The notes: generated from the letters alone by a model not told the origin. A DNA stretch of 64,000 bases from UBA2108 sp963925495 (GCA_963925495.1 CAWUST010000006.1:78958-142957); one strand, 5' to 3'. Counted from the first letter of the stretch, positions 44,452 to 53,901 are shown. Numbers and translations are program-made.

Positions 44452-45741
44452 ATGAGTACAATTATTGACGTATTTGGAAGACAGATTTTAGATTCAAGAG
44501 GTAATCCAACCGTAGAAGTTGAAGTATTGACTGAAGAGGGGGCATTTGGTAGGGCAGCTGTTCCAAGTGGTGCATCTACTGGGATTCACGAAGCTTGCGA
44601 GCTTAGAGATAATGATAAAAACACCTATTTAGGAAAAGGAGTAAAACATGCTGTTGAGCATGTTAATTCCGAGATATTAGAGGCGCTTGTGGGTATAGAT
44701 GTCAGCAATCAGAATGAAATTGACAGAATACTTATTGAGCTAGACGGTACGCCAAACAAAGCACGACTAGGGGCAAATGCTATTTTGGGAGCTTCTTTGG
44801 CCTGCGCTAAAGCGGCAGCAGAGTATCATGGATTGTCTTTGTATCGCTATATAGGAGGTGCAAATGCAAACACTTTGCCTGTTCCTATGATGAATATATT
44901 AAATGGTGGTTCACATGCTGATAATAAAATAGATTTTCAGGAATTTATGGTTATGCCATTTGGTGCAGATACCTTTAGTGAATCACTACAAATGGGTGTT
45001 GAAATATTTCATGCTCTTAAAGCTGATTTGAAAAAGTCTGGTTACTCTACCAATGTTGGAGATGAAGGTGGGTTTGCACCTAATTTAGGATCAAATGAAG
45101 AAGCAATTGAGTTTGTTCTAAAAGCAATAGAAAGTGCAGGGTACAAACCTGGTGAAGATGTTCATATTGCTTTAGATCCTGCTTCGAGCGAATTTTTCAA
45201 CAAGGATAAACAAGTTTACCATTTCCATAAAAGTGATGGAAGAGAGCTTATCCCAGAAGAAATGGCTCAGTATTGGACCGATTGGGCTGCAAAATATCCA
45301 ATTATTTCTATTGAAGATGGTATGGCGGAAGATGACTGGACCGGGTGGAAAAGTTTGACAGATAAAATAGGAAACTCCTGTCAATTGGTTGGAGATGATT
45401 TATTTGTCACCAATACCGAAAGGTTAGCGAAAGGTATTTCAATGGGTGTGGCGAATTCTATTCTTATTAAAGTAAATCAAATTGGAACCTTAACAGAAAC
45501 TGCAAATGCAGTTGCAATGGCTACTCGTAACTCCTATTCATCTGTTATGAGTCACCGTTCAGGTGAAACTGAGGATACGACCATAGCGGATTTGGCTGTA
45601 GCTTTAGACACGGGACAAATAAAAACTGGTTCTGCTTCTAGAAGCGACCGTATTGCAAAGTATAATCAGTTAATTAGAATTGAAGAAGAACTAGCTGCTG
45701 ACGCATATTTTCCTGGAAAAAACTTCAAGTTTTTAAAGTAG
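44452..45741 (+). CDS. eno: Enolase
   Basis: 429 residues. It interconverts 2-phosphoglycerate and PEP in glycolysis. The N-terminus IIDVFGRQILDSRGNPTVEVEV, metal-binding NVGDEGGFAPN and the C-terminal SVMSHRSGETEDTTIADL are diagnostic. It lies 3 nt after carA, so the two are co-transcribed. Confidence 0.98.
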   Translation: MSTIIDVFGRQILDSRGNPTVEVEVLTEEGAFGRAAVPSGASTGIHEACELRDNDKNTYLGKGVKHAVEHVNSEILEALVGIDVSNQNEIDRILIELDGTPNKARLGANAILGASLACAKAAAEYHGLSLYRYIGGANANTLPVPMMNILNGGSHADNKIDFQEFMVMPFGADTFSESLQMGVEIFHALKADLKKSGYSTNVGDEGGFAPNLGSNEEAIEFVLKAIESAGYKPGEDVHIALDPASSEFFNKDKQVYHFHKSDGRELIPEEMAQYWTDWAAKYPIISIEDGMAEDDWTGWKSLTDKIGNSCQLVGDDLFVTNTERLAKGISMGVANSILIKVNQIGTLTETANAVAMATRNSYSSVMSHRSGETEDTTIADLAVALDTGQIKTGSASRSDRIAKYNQLIRIEEELAADAYFPGKNFKFLK

Positions 45742-45810
45742 TTTACAAAAAGTAAAATCTCTGTCAATTCTATTTTTCGAATAGCTAGGAAAATTGCCCT
45801 CGGAGTTGTA

Positions 45811-45895
45811 TATTCGCAATAACCACATTTGTGGTCGGTTAGTCACTTATTATTACTGTAAGTTACTGATATGTAGTAAGTAACAGTTAAATTAG
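45811..45895 (+). promoter_or_regulatory. Leader region of gltA with palindromes
   Basis: ACCACATTTGTGGT (45822-45835) is a perfect palindrome with two central bases. It lies right after a TATATTCG element (45809-45816) that resembles the -7 consensus with one mismatch. Further on, TTACTG occurs twice 10 bp apart, with TTACT/AGTAA and GTTACT/AGTAAC inverted pairs up to the ATG. An operator is plausible but unproven. Confidence 0.35.
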
Positions 45896-45896
45896 A

Positions 45897-47183
45897 ATGG
45901 CAGAAAAAGCGACAATTACGTACGACGGTAAATCATATGATTTTCCAGTTGTTGAAGGAACAGAACAGGAAAAAGGAATTGATATATCTAAGCTTCGTGC
46001 TCAAACGGGTTTAGTAACGCTTGATTTGGGTTTTAAAAATACAGGATCTACAAAAAGTGCCATTACTTATTTGGATGGTGAAAATGGAATTTTAAGATAC
46101 CGCGGATATTCTATCGAAGAATTGGCTGAAAGTGCTTCTTTCTTGGAAGTATCCTATTTGGTTATTTTCGGAGAATTGCCTACTAAAGAACAGTACGAAA
46201 AATTCAATCACGACATTACTCAACATACATTAGTTCACGAGGAAATTAAAAATATATTAGACGGGTTTCCTTCTAATGCTCATCCAATGGGTGTGCTTTC
46301 TGCTTTAATTTCTTCTTTGACTGCTTTTTATCCTTCTTCATTAGATCCTAACCGTTCTGCAGATGAAGTTTACATGAGCATCATTCGAATTGTCGCAAAA
46401 CTCCCTACAATTGCTGCATGGGCGTTTAAAAACGAACTAGGGCACCCAGTGAATTATCCGGATAATAGTTTGGATTATTGCTCTAATTTCTTAAAAATGA
46501 TGTTTGCCATTCCATCAGAAAAATATAAAGGTGATCCAGTAGTAACTGATGCATTAAATAAACTTTTGATTTTACATGTTGATCATGAGCAAAATTGCTC
46601 TACTTCTACTGTTCGTATTGTAGGGTCGAGTCATGCTAGTTTATATTCTTCAATTTCAGCAGGAATCTCTGCACTTTGGGGGCCACTTCACGGTGGAGCT
46701 AATCAAGCTGTAATAGAAATGCTTGAAGAAATAAAAGCAGATGGCGGAGACGTGAATAAATTCATGGAAAAAGCCAAAGACAAAAATGATCCTTTCAGAT
46801 TAATGGGTTTTGGACACCGTGTTTATAAAAACTTTGATCCTAGAGCAAGAATTATTAAGAAAGCAGCGGATTCAGTTTTAGCTAAATTAGGTGTTAATGA
46901 TCCGATTCTAGAAATTGCTAAAGGATTAGAAGAAGTTGCTTTAAAAGATCCATATTTCGTAGAACGTAAATTATACCCTAACGTAGATTTCTATTCAGGA
47001 ATTATTTACAGAGCTTTAGGAATTCCGACCCAAATGTTTACTGTAATGTTTGCTTTGGGAAGATTACCAGGTTGGATAGCTCAGTGGAAAGAAATGCGTG
47101 AGAATAACGAACCAATTGGTCGTCCAAGACAAATTTATACTGGTGCTACTGAAAGGCCTTTTGTAAATATTGGAGATCGTTAG
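45897..47183 (+). CDS. gltA: Citrate synthase (type II)
   Basis: 428 residues, the length of hexameric Gram-negative enzymes. It condenses acetyl-CoA and oxaloacetate at the entry to the TCA cycle. Catalytic regions: LWGPLHGGANQAV, MGFGHRVYKNFDPRA and the Asp in NVDFYSGI. It has its own 155-nt upstream region with palindromes and a terminator at 47208, so it is probably a single-gene transcript. Confidence 0.97.
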   Translation: MAEKATITYDGKSYDFPVVEGTEQEKGIDISKLRAQTGLVTLDLGFKNTGSTKSAITYLDGENGILRYRGYSIEELAESASFLEVSYLVIFGELPTKEQYEKFNHDITQHTLVHEEIKNILDGFPSNAHPMGVLSALISSLTAFYPSSLDPNRSADEVYMSIIRIVAKLPTIAAWAFKNELGHPVNYPDNSLDYCSNFLKMMFAIPSEKYKGDPVVTDALNKLLILHVDHEQNCSTSTVRIVGSSHASLYSSISAGISALWGPLHGGANQAVIEMLEEIKADGGDVNKFMEKAKDKNDPFRLMGFGHRVYKNFDPRARIIKKAADSVLAKLGVNDPILEIAKGLEEVALKDPYFVERKLYPNVDFYSGIIYRALGIPTQMFTVMFALGRLPGWIAQWKEMRENNEPIGRPRQIYTGATERPFVNIGDR

Positions 47184-47207
47184 TTTCTTAAAACACAAAT
47201 TATTTAG

Positions 47208-47236
47208 AAGACTGCCTGTGGCGGTCTTTTCTTTGA
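47208..47236 (+). terminator. Terminator of gltA
   Basis: AAGACTGCC, loop TGT, GGCGGTCTT (one G-U wobble) followed by a T-rich stretch, 25 nt after the stop. The decayed LRR gene on the other strand also ends here, so it may work both ways. Confidence 0.85.
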
Positions 47237-47243
47237 TTAATTG

Positions 47244-48247
47244 TTAGTAATGAATAGTCGTTTTCTTAAATGCACTATTTAACTTTTCCTTTTCTTCAAA
47301 TGAAACAGGGTTTTCTTTTAGGTTAATTAATTTTAATTTCATGGTATAAAACTCATTAGGAAAAGAAGATAAGTCGTTTTTGATGAATGAAATCTCTCTA
47401 AGTTTTTCAAGCTCGACAATTTCTGGAGGAAGGTTTTTTATTTTACAATCGTCAAGAGATAGGTACTTTAGACTTTTTAAAGAACAAAGAGGTAGAAAAG
47501 ATTCCGTAGAATATAAGTTGGTATGACTGACGTCCAAATATTCCAATTTAGGAAAATAACTGGGAAAGTCTGGTGTGAAATTAATGGGGTTGTCGCTGAT
47601 AATTAGCTTTGTCATTCTGCTGTTAATTCTACCTAGAGGCAAAGATTCTAAGTTTGTTTGATACAAACTTAGACGTTCTAAAATTGGAGAATAACTAAAA
47701 GCAATCTTCGCTTCTTTAATGGATTTGAGTCCAAATAAAAATACACTAAACGAGTCAAGGAAAGGTCTTCAATTGGTAAAAGAGCAATGTAATTGTTGTT
47801 TAACGACAGTGTTGTCAATTCTATATATTCATTATTTATTTTAGGAAATTCAATCAGTTGTCTGAATTTTAGATAGAACTCTTTTAGGCCATTAAGACAT
47901 TCCGGAGGAATTACAATTTCACTTAATTTATTATTTTTAATGCTCAAATAATACAAGTTAATTAATACTTCAGGAATGAAATTAATGGTGCTAATTTGAT
48001 TTCCATCCAATATTAAAACTTGAAGGTTTTACAACTCATAGATTTCGATAGGGAAGTGCTTTAAATTTTGATTTCTAAGGTCCAGTCGAAATACTTTTTC
48101 TTTTTCATAAACTGCAATTCTGAGGTCTGTATTGACTTTTTATTCATCAGTTGATAAGTAAAAGGAAGTGTTTCCTTGGCTTAGTACTTTGGTAGATAAA
48201 CCAAATAAAAAGCAGTTTCTTTGTAAGAAAATAATTATCCATTTCAT
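47244..48247 (-). pseudogene. Broken leucine-rich-repeat protein gene
   Basis: From the ATG at 48247 (MKWIIIFLQRNCFLFGLSTKV, signal-like) the frame meets a TAA near 48145 and, after readable LRR sequence (VFRLDLRNQNLKHFPIEIYEL), a second TAA near 48033. It then continues with LRR units (NLQVLILDGNQI, LYYLSIKNNKL, LTTLSLNNNYIALLP). Near 47715-47722 it shifts frame by one base and goes on as LERLSLYQTNLESLPLG to the stop at 47244. Repeats continue across each break with correct spacing, so one gene of about 330 codons has two nonsense changes and a frameshift. The original function is unknown; LRRs usually bind proteins. Confidence 0.82.
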
Positions 48248-48252
48248 TCGTC

Positions 48253-48864
48253 GTGAAAATAAAAATATTTTTCTTGTTATTTAATTTCTTCCTCCTATCA
48301 GGGGTTGGCTTTTACTTCCTTCCTTATAATTATCAATGCGCCATTGGAATGTGGCCCTTGGAGGTTGGTGAGGAAATAGAAAAAGACTACGGGGATGTGA
48401 TTTTAGTTCCAGGAGCTGGCTGCAACCCCGGTAGGGGAACTGAAGAAAGGTTGAATTTGGCTAGTTCTATTTATAAAAAGAAAAAGAGAAAGGTAATTAT
48501 ATCAGAAGGATATTGTCGCAAGTCGGAACAGCTTAGGTTTAATGAATTAATGATAAGTAGATGGCGGTTTGATCCTGAGGATATAATTTGGGATACTTTG
48601 AGTTTCAATACTGAGGAAAATATTTTACATTCTGCTCAATTATCTCAAGATCTAGGATTGGAAAATGCGATTTTATGTACATCTCCTCATCATCAACTCA
48701 GATGTAACGTGCTGATGAGTGAGTTTTGGATTGGAAGTTTTAAAATTGCTGAAATGAAAGATTCGATGCTTGAATGTGATAAAGAACAAGTTTACTTGGA
48801 CCAGAAAGGAAAAGTTTTAAAACAAGAATACCTCAAAATAATTTATGAGTTTTTTTCGCTATAA
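48253..48864 (+). CDS. DUF218/YdcF-like membrane-anchored protein
   Basis: 203 residues, starting with GTG at 48253. An N-terminal membrane helix (about 5-23) is followed by a DUF218 domain: DVILVPGAGCNPGRGTEERLNLA, then VIISEGY, then NILHSAQLSQDLGLENAILCTSPHH. Members resemble SanA/YdcF proteins linked to envelope barrier function, with unknown chemistry. The start lies 5 nt from the divergent start of the LRR pseudogene; the end lies 9 nt from the convergent helicase gene. Confidence 0.8.
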   Translation: MKIKIFFLLFNFFLLSGVGFYFLPYNYQCAIGMWPLEVGEEIEKDYGDVILVPGAGCNPGRGTEERLNLASSIYKKKKRKVIISEGYCRKSEQLRFNELMISRWRFDPEDIIWDTLSFNTEENILHSAQLSQDLGLENAILCTSPHHQLRCNVLMSEFWIGSFKIAEMKDSMLECDKEQVYLDQKGKVLKQEYLKIIYEFFSL

Positions 48865-48873
48865 GTAATAAGA

Positions 48874-50211
48874 TTAGCTCTCTTTTTTCTTTTCATTTGA
48901 AGCATTATTTTGCTCATTATTTGGTTTTCCTTTCTTTTTCCAGTTTTTGTTTTTATTCCAATTATTCTTAGAACCTCCTGAACCTTTGTTCTTATTGTAA
49001 GGTTTGTTGCCTTTTCCTTTACCTCTATTTTGATTCGCTGATTTAGCTTTTTTAATCTGGGCATCTGGGTCGTAATCTGGACCTTCGCCAATATTTGGAG
49101 GGGGGTTAAGTTTCTCTAATTTCCTTTCAATGAGCTCCTCAACGTTCATCATTTTAGGCTGGTCTTCTTCATTTACAAATGAAATGGCAGTTCCGGTTTT
49201 ATCCGCTCGTGCTGTGCGACCTATTCTATGAACATAATCCGCCGCATCATTCGGCATGTCAAAATTCAGGACATGGGTTAAGTTGTTGATATCAATTCCT
49301 CTACTGAGAACATCGGTAGCAACTAGAATTTTTATTTTTCCTGATTTAAACTCACGCAATCGTTCTGATCGAACTTCTTGCTCTCTTCCAGAGTGTAAGC
49401 TTTTGCACGAAATACCTGCTTGAATCAATTTACGTTCTATTTGATCCACCATCTCTTTTCGAGAGGCGAAAACGATCATGTTTCCAACTTCTGTATTCTT
49501 AATAATATGGACAAGTAAATCAATTTTACTTGGGTTGTAAACGTTATAAATCACTTGATTAACTCCAGCTGCTGGTTTTGCAATAGCTAGGTTTATTTGT
49601 ATTGGATTATGTAAAATTTGCTTTGCAAGCACCCTTATTTGGGTTGCCATAGTTGCAGAGAACATTAGGGTTTGTCGTTTTTGTGGGCAGAGTTTTATTA
49701 TTTTTTGAATGTCTTCAATAAATCCCATATCCAGCATTCTGTCTGCTTCATCTAGAATAAGTACTTCTAATTTAGATAGATCAACATACCCAAGGTTAAT
49801 ATGCGCGATGAGTCTTCCCGGAGTGGCAATTAAAATATCAGCTCCTTCTTCAATTGCTCTTTTTTGAACTGAAAAATCACTTCCTGCACCACCGCCAAAA
49901 ATTGGAATAGAGCTTACTCCCGAAAAGTATCCGATTGCTTGAACCTGTTCATCTATTTGGGAAGCCAATTCCCGGGTTGGAACAATGATTAATGTTTTAA
50001 TTGTGTCGTGATCGTTTGAACTGAGCTTTTCAAGAATTGGAATTAAAAAAGCCGCAGTTTTACCTGTTCCGGTTTGAGCACACCCAATTAAGTCTTTACC
50101 TTCTAGTATGGCTGGGATGGCTTCAGCTTGTATGGGAGTACATTCTTCAAAACCCATGTAACCAACTGCATCAACTAATTCGGTAGAAATATTTAATTCT
50201 TTAAATTTCAT
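48874..50211 (-). CDS. DEAD-box RNA helicase (RhlE-like)
   Basis: 445 residues from ATG 50211 (MKFKELNISTELVDAV); a TTG three codons upstream is a weaker start. Motifs in order: Q motif GFEECTPIQAEAIP, motif I AQTGTGKTA, Ia PTRELASQ, II DEAD (LILDEADRMLDMG), III SAT, IV region NMIVFASRK, V ATDVLSRGID and VI HRIGRTARA. The C-terminal 70 residues are a low-complexity Lys/Asn/Gly tail (GKGNKPYNKNKG), typical of RNA-binding tails. Probable roles are ribosome assembly or RNA turnover; tails like this are common in cold-responsive RhlE homologues. Confidence 0.93.
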   Translation of the reverse strand: MKFKELNISTELVDAVGYMGFEECTPIQAEAIPAILEGKDLIGCAQTGTGKTAAFLIPILEKLSSNDHDTIKTLIIVPTRELASQIDEQVQAIGYFSGVSSIPIFGGGAGSDFSVQKRAIEEGADILIATPGRLIAHINLGYVDLSKLEVLILDEADRMLDMGFIEDIQKIIKLCPQKRQTLMFSATMATQIRVLAKQILHNPIQINLAIAKPAAGVNQVIYNVYNPSKIDLLVHIIKNTEVGNMIVFASRKEMVDQIERKLIQAGISCKSLHSGREQEVRSERLREFKSGKIKILVATDVLSRGIDINNLTHVLNFDMPNDAADYVHRIGRTARADKTGTAISFVNEEDQPKMMNVEELIERKLEKLNPPPNIGEGPDYDPDAQIKKAKSANQNRGKGKGNKPYNKNKGSGGSKNNWNKNKNWKKKGKPNNEQNNASNEKKKES

Positions 50212-50311
50212 AGAGTCCAAAGATGGGGTAAAATAGTTATGGTATCAACTCTTTTTGGAGGTGATACTAGAGTTGAAATGTTGATAGCTTTGCCTTTGCA
50301 AATGGCAATAA

Positions 50312-50346
50312 AAAAAGTCAGATTGAAGAATTCAATCTGACTTTTT
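50312..50346. terminator. Perfect bidirectional hairpin upstream of the helicase gene
   Basis: AAAAAGTCAGATTGAA (50312-50327) and its exact complement (50331-50346) face each other across a 3-nt GAA loop, with T tracts on either strand. It lies between the fadE end and the helicase start, about 100 nt before the helicase ATG. Confidence 0.75.
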
Positions 50347-50424
50347 AAATTAAAACGTGTAAAGAGAAGTTTAATTAGGAGGTAATTCTTTGTCTTTAAT
50401 TTGGCCCAGTGCAATATAGGAAAC

Positions 50425-50453
50425 AAAAAAGGTCACTTTATGCGGCCTTTTTT
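50425..50453 (-). terminator. Terminator of the beta-oxidation operon
   Basis: On the minus strand AAAAAAGGCC, a 9-nt loop and GACCTTTTTT form a 10-bp stem with one wobble and a T run. It begins 18 nt past the fadE stop at 50471. Confidence 0.75.
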
Positions 50454-50470
50454 GTCAAATTAATAAGAAC

Positions 50471-52246
50471 CTAATAACAATACTTATTCTCTGCAATCAT
50501 TTTAATAGCAATTGTTTGTCTAGCATTTTTAGAATTAAAAGAATCAACCTTTGTAAAACGTTTCATTCCCATTAACATCATTCTCAATTCATCACCTTCA
50601 CCAAACGCATTCAAAGCATCTTTACCTGCTTTGTTTATTTTGTCAGAAACATCATAAATATAGGTTTGGGCAATTGCAATTTGTTCTTGAATCTCAGAAA
50701 TATCTTTTAAGGAACTCATTTTTTCAACTCTCAACAACACACTTTCTGCAGCATAAGTCCAAATGGCCATATCAGCTACATTCATTAAAATTTCTTGCTC
50801 TTTTGATAAAGTCATCATTAGCTTTTGAGCAGCAGAACCAGCAACCATTAAAATGGCTTTTTTGAAATTTCCGATATACTTTTTTTCTTTTTCGAAAAGT
50901 GCATCTCCGGGTTCTGAAAAATCAGGAATAGACATTAATTCGTCTGCCACTTTCATAGCTGGTCCCATCAAATCCAATTGACCTTTCATGGCTTTTTTCA
51001 ATAGCATATCAACAATTAACATTCGGTTAATCTCGTTGGTACCTTCAAAGATTCGATTGATTCGAGTATCGCGATAAGCTCTGTCCATTGGAGCCTCTGC
51101 TGAAAATCCCATTCCGCCATATACTTGAACACCTTCATCAACTACATAATCAGCTACTTCAGAACCTAAGACTTTCAGTATAGCGGCTTCAGTTGCAAAT
51201 TGTTCCACACCTTTTAAAATGGCTAAACCATGATCCATTCCCCCCTCTTCAAAAGATTTTATTGAGTTATCAATGTCCATGGAACACCTGTAGGTTGCAG
51301 ATTCTAATACAAATGTTTGAATGGCTTGTTCTGCTAATTTGTGACGAATTGCTCCGTATTTGGAAATAACTCGACCAAATTGAGAACGCTCGTTAGAGTA
51401 ATTTATTGTTGTACTAATTCCGACTTTGACTCCACCTAAACAGGCTCCGGCTAATTTCACTCGACCTATATTCAAAATATTCAAAGCAATTTTAAATCCT
51501 TTGCCCCTTTCGGATAATAGATTTTCAACTGGAACCTTACAATCATTCAAGAATATTTGAACAGTAGAAGATCCTTTGATTCCCATCTTCTTTTCTTCTG
51601 CACCACGTGTTAAACCAGCATAGCCTCTTTCTACTATAAAAGCAGAAAGATTTTCGTCATCGTCAATCTTTGCAAAAACAGTGTATACATCTGCAAAACC
51701 ACCATTAGTAATCCACATTTTTTGTCCGTTAAGAACATAATGTTTTCCATCTTCAGATAAAACGGCTTTAGTTTTCCCTGAATTAGCATCAGATCCAGAT
51801 CCTGGCTCTGTTAAGCAGTAAGAAGCTTTCCATTCACCTTTTGCTAACTTGGGAATGTATTTTTGTTTTTGTTCCTCGTTTCCATAATAGAGAATAGGTA
51901 AGGTTCCAATTCCTGAATGAGCTGAAAATGCCACGGCAAAAGAATGTCCTGCACCTATAGCTTCTGTAACCAACATACCTGTTACAAAGTCTTTTCCGAA
52001 ACCGCCATAAGCTTCAGGAACAGATATGCCAAGCATTCCTAATTCACCAGCTTTTTCTAATAAAGACGGCATTAAACCTTCTTCCATAGAATCGATTCTA
52101 TCCAAATTTGGAAATATTTCTTTTTCCAAAAAATCTTGACACGTTTGAGCAATCATCTTTTGCTCTTCGTCCCACTCTTCTGGAATAAATATATTTTTTG
52201 CTTCTGTTTCTTTTATTAGGAATTCTCCACCTTTTATTGCTTCCAT
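50471..52246 (-). CDS. fadE: Acyl-CoA dehydrogenase (FadE-like)
   Basis: 591 residues, longer than typical mitochondrial acyl-CoA dehydrogenases because of a C-terminal extension of about 190 residues, as in B. subtilis FadE. It removes hydrogen from acyl-CoA at C2-C3 using FAD. Visible are the FAD-binding CLTEPGSGSDA and WITNGG segments, the catalytic region QVYGGMGFSAEAPMDRAYRD, and RINRIFEGTNEINRML. It is the last gene of the marR-fadN-fadA-fadE unit; an AT-rich repeat fills the gap to fadA. Confidence 0.92.
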   Translation of the reverse strand: MEAIKGGEFLIKETEAKNIFIPEEWDEEQKMIAQTCQDFLEKEIFPNLDRIDSMEEGLMPSLLEKAGELGMLGISVPEAYGGFGKDFVTGMLVTEAIGAGHSFAVAFSAHSGIGTLPILYYGNEEQKQKYIPKLAKGEWKASYCLTEPGSGSDANSGKTKAVLSEDGKHYVLNGQKMWITNGGFADVYTVFAKIDDDENLSAFIVERGYAGLTRGAEEKKMGIKGSSTVQIFLNDCKVPVENLLSERGKGFKIALNILNIGRVKLAGACLGGVKVGISTTINYSNERSQFGRVISKYGAIRHKLAEQAIQTFVLESATYRCSMDIDNSIKSFEEGGMDHGLAILKGVEQFATEAAILKVLGSEVADYVVDEGVQVYGGMGFSAEAPMDRAYRDTRINRIFEGTNEINRMLIVDMLLKKAMKGQLDLMGPAMKVADELMSIPDFSEPGDALFEKEKKYIGNFKKAILMVAGSAAQKLMMTLSKEQEILMNVADMAIWTYAAESVLLRVEKMSSLKDISEIQEQIAIAQTYIYDVSDKINKAGKDALNAFGEGDELRMMLMGMKRFTKVDSFNSKNARQTIAIKMIAENKYCY

Positions 52247-52258
52247 CTCTTATAATTA

Positions 52259-52341
52259 TTAGTGTTGAATTTTTAATGTTGAATGAACAGCCTTATGAAA
52301 AGACTAGACATTAAAAACTCACAATTAAACATTCAAAATTT
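52259..52341. repeat. AT-rich dispersed repeat, copy 1 (fadA/fadE gap)
   Basis: Contains TTAGTGTTGAAT (52259-52270), ACATTAAAAACT (52308-52319) and ATTCAAAATTT (52331-52341). The first word recurs in the gap after the four-helix-bundle gene; the other two recur just upstream of it. The copy abuts the fadA stop codon. Confidence 0.5.
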
Positions 52342-53513
52342 TAGATCATTTCATAAACTCCAGCGGCACCTTGACCTGTTCCTACACACATTGTCACTAT
52401 GCCATATTTTTGTTTTCGCAACTTCATTTCATCAAACAATTGAACCGAAAGTTTTGCGCCTGTGCAACCCAAAGGGTGGCCAAGAGCAATTGCTCCTCCG
52501 TTTACGTTAACGATTTCGGGATTAACACCCAACTCTCGAATAACGGCAACACTTTGTGAGGCAAAGGCTTCATTCAATTCAATTTGATCTATATCATTTA
52601 GATTAAGTCCGGCTAATTTTAATGCTTTTGGAACGGCTTGAACAGGACCCATTCCCATAATTTTTGGTTCCACTCCAACAGGAGCGTATGACGCTAATCG
52701 AGCAATAGGTTTTAAGCCTAATTCGTTTACCATTTTTTCGCTCATCACAATAGCGAATGCCGCTCCATCACTAGTTTGAGATGAATTACCCGCTGTTACA
52801 GAACCTGTAGCATTAAATACAGGGCGTAATTTTGCTAGTACTTCTGTTTTAGTATTTGGCCTTACGCCTTCATCTGTGTCAATTGTAAAAGTCCGTTTTT
52901 CACGCTTTCCATTTTTCAAATAGGTTTCTTCCACTTCAATTGGAATAATTCCATTTTTAAAGTTTCCATTTTGAATGGCTGTAGCAGCTTTACGGTGCGA
53001 ATGAAACGCAAATTCATCTTGTTCTTCTCGACTAATTTTAAATCGATTGGCAACTTCTTCAGCAGTCAATCCCATTCCCCAATACCAACTTGGGTTTTCT
53101 TTTCCTACCTTGTGATTAGGTACTACTCGCCAGCCTCCCATGGGAATCAAACTCATGCTTTCTGCTCCACCAGCTATAATACAATCCGCCATTCCAGCTC
53201 TTATTTTTGCTGTTGCAATTGCTATTGTTTCTAATCCAGAACTGCAATATCTGTTTACTGTTTGTCCTGGAATTTGGTCTGTGTCAAAACTCATTAATGA
53301 GATTAATCTTCCCACATTTAGACCTTGCTCTGCTTCAGGCATTGCATTTCCAACAATTAGATCATCTATTCTTTTTGGATCCAATTCTGGAACTTCAGCC
53401 ATAAGTCCTTTAATAACCTGAGCCGCTAAATCGTCTGGTCTTAAAAATCTGAAACCACCTCGATTCGCTTTTCCAATGGCACTTCTTTTTGCTGCTACTA
53501 TATATGCTTCCAT
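52341..53513 (-). CDS. fadA: Acetyl-CoA acyltransferase (3-ketoacyl-CoA thiolase)
   Basis: 390 residues. It cleaves 3-ketoacyl-CoA with CoA in the last step of the beta-oxidation cycle. The acyl-accepting Cys is in VNRYCSSGLETIA (near residue 88); the C-terminal GGAIALGHPLGCTGAK and TMCVGTGQGAAG hold the catalytic His and Cys. It lies between the four-helix-bundle gene and fadE on one minus-strand unit. Confidence 0.95.
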   Translation of the reverse strand: MEAYIVAAKRSAIGKANRGGFRFLRPDDLAAQVIKGLMAEVPELDPKRIDDLIVGNAMPEAEQGLNVGRLISLMSFDTDQIPGQTVNRYCSSGLETIAIATAKIRAGMADCIIAGGAESMSLIPMGGWRVVPNHKVGKENPSWYWGMGLTAEEVANRFKISREEQDEFAFHSHRKAATAIQNGNFKNGIIPIEVEETYLKNGKREKRTFTIDTDEGVRPNTKTEVLAKLRPVFNATGSVTAGNSSQTSDGAAFAIVMSEKMVNELGLKPIARLASYAPVGVEPKIMGMGPVQAVPKALKLAGLNLNDIDQIELNEAFASQSVAVIRELGVNPEIVNVNGGAIALGHPLGCTGAKLSVQLFDEMKLRKQKYGIVTMCVGTGQGAAGVYEMI

Positions 53514-53525
53514 AAATTTTAATTC

Positions 53526-53550
53526 TTAGTGTTGAATGTTGAATTATTAA
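53526..53550. repeat. AT-rich dispersed repeat, copy 2
   Basis: TTAGTGTTGAAT at 53526-53537 is identical to the start of copy 1, followed by a second GTTGAAT. It lies between the fadA start and the end of the four-helix-bundle gene. Confidence 0.45.
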
Positions 53551-53556
53551 TTCTCA

Positions 53557-53901
53557 TTAACCTTGAATTGATTTTACAATTGCGGTTAAAATTCGAATTA
53601 GCTCTTCAACATCAAGCAAGTATTCATTTAATTCAACTTCAACTAAATCACTTTCGTTTAAAAGTCTTAGCCAATATTTTGATTCTCGAGCCTCTCTTGA
53701 TGAGATTGATATTTTGTATGCAAAATCTTTTTTCGATGTGGCTGCAGATGCTTCTTCTACGTTTGCCCCTATGCTGTTAGCAGACCGCAATAGTTGTTTC
53801 GAAATTACAAATTCTTTTTGTGCAACAAGAATTTTGTACAGGCCTATAATCTTCAATGAAAATTGAAAACTTTTTTCGCTTATAACACTATCCTTTTTCA
53901 T
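53557..53901 (-). CDS. Four-helix-bundle protein (rRNA intervening-sequence type)
   Basis: 114 residues, all helical. The pattern VISKQLLRSANSIGANVEEA and KISISSREARESKYWLRLL matches the four-helix-bundle proteins first seen as ORFs inside 23S rRNA intervening sequences, which also occur free in many Bacteroidota genomes. Their function is not established. It interrupts the usual fadN-fadA adjacency and is flanked on both sides by AT-rich repeats, one of which overlaps its start codon. That layout suggests insertion as a small mobile cassette (inference). Confidence 0.88.
   Translation of the reverse strand: MKKDSVISEKSFQFSLKIIGLYKILVAQKEFVISKQLLRSANSIGANVEEASAATSKKDFAYKISISSREARESKYWLRLLNESDLVEVELNEYLLDVEELIRILTAIVKSIQG

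Noticed and set aside
45723..45739. AAAAACTT-C-AAGTTTTT near the end of eno as a terminator
   Set aside because: The dyad lies inside the eno coding sequence and has a one-base centre, so no usable loop can form.
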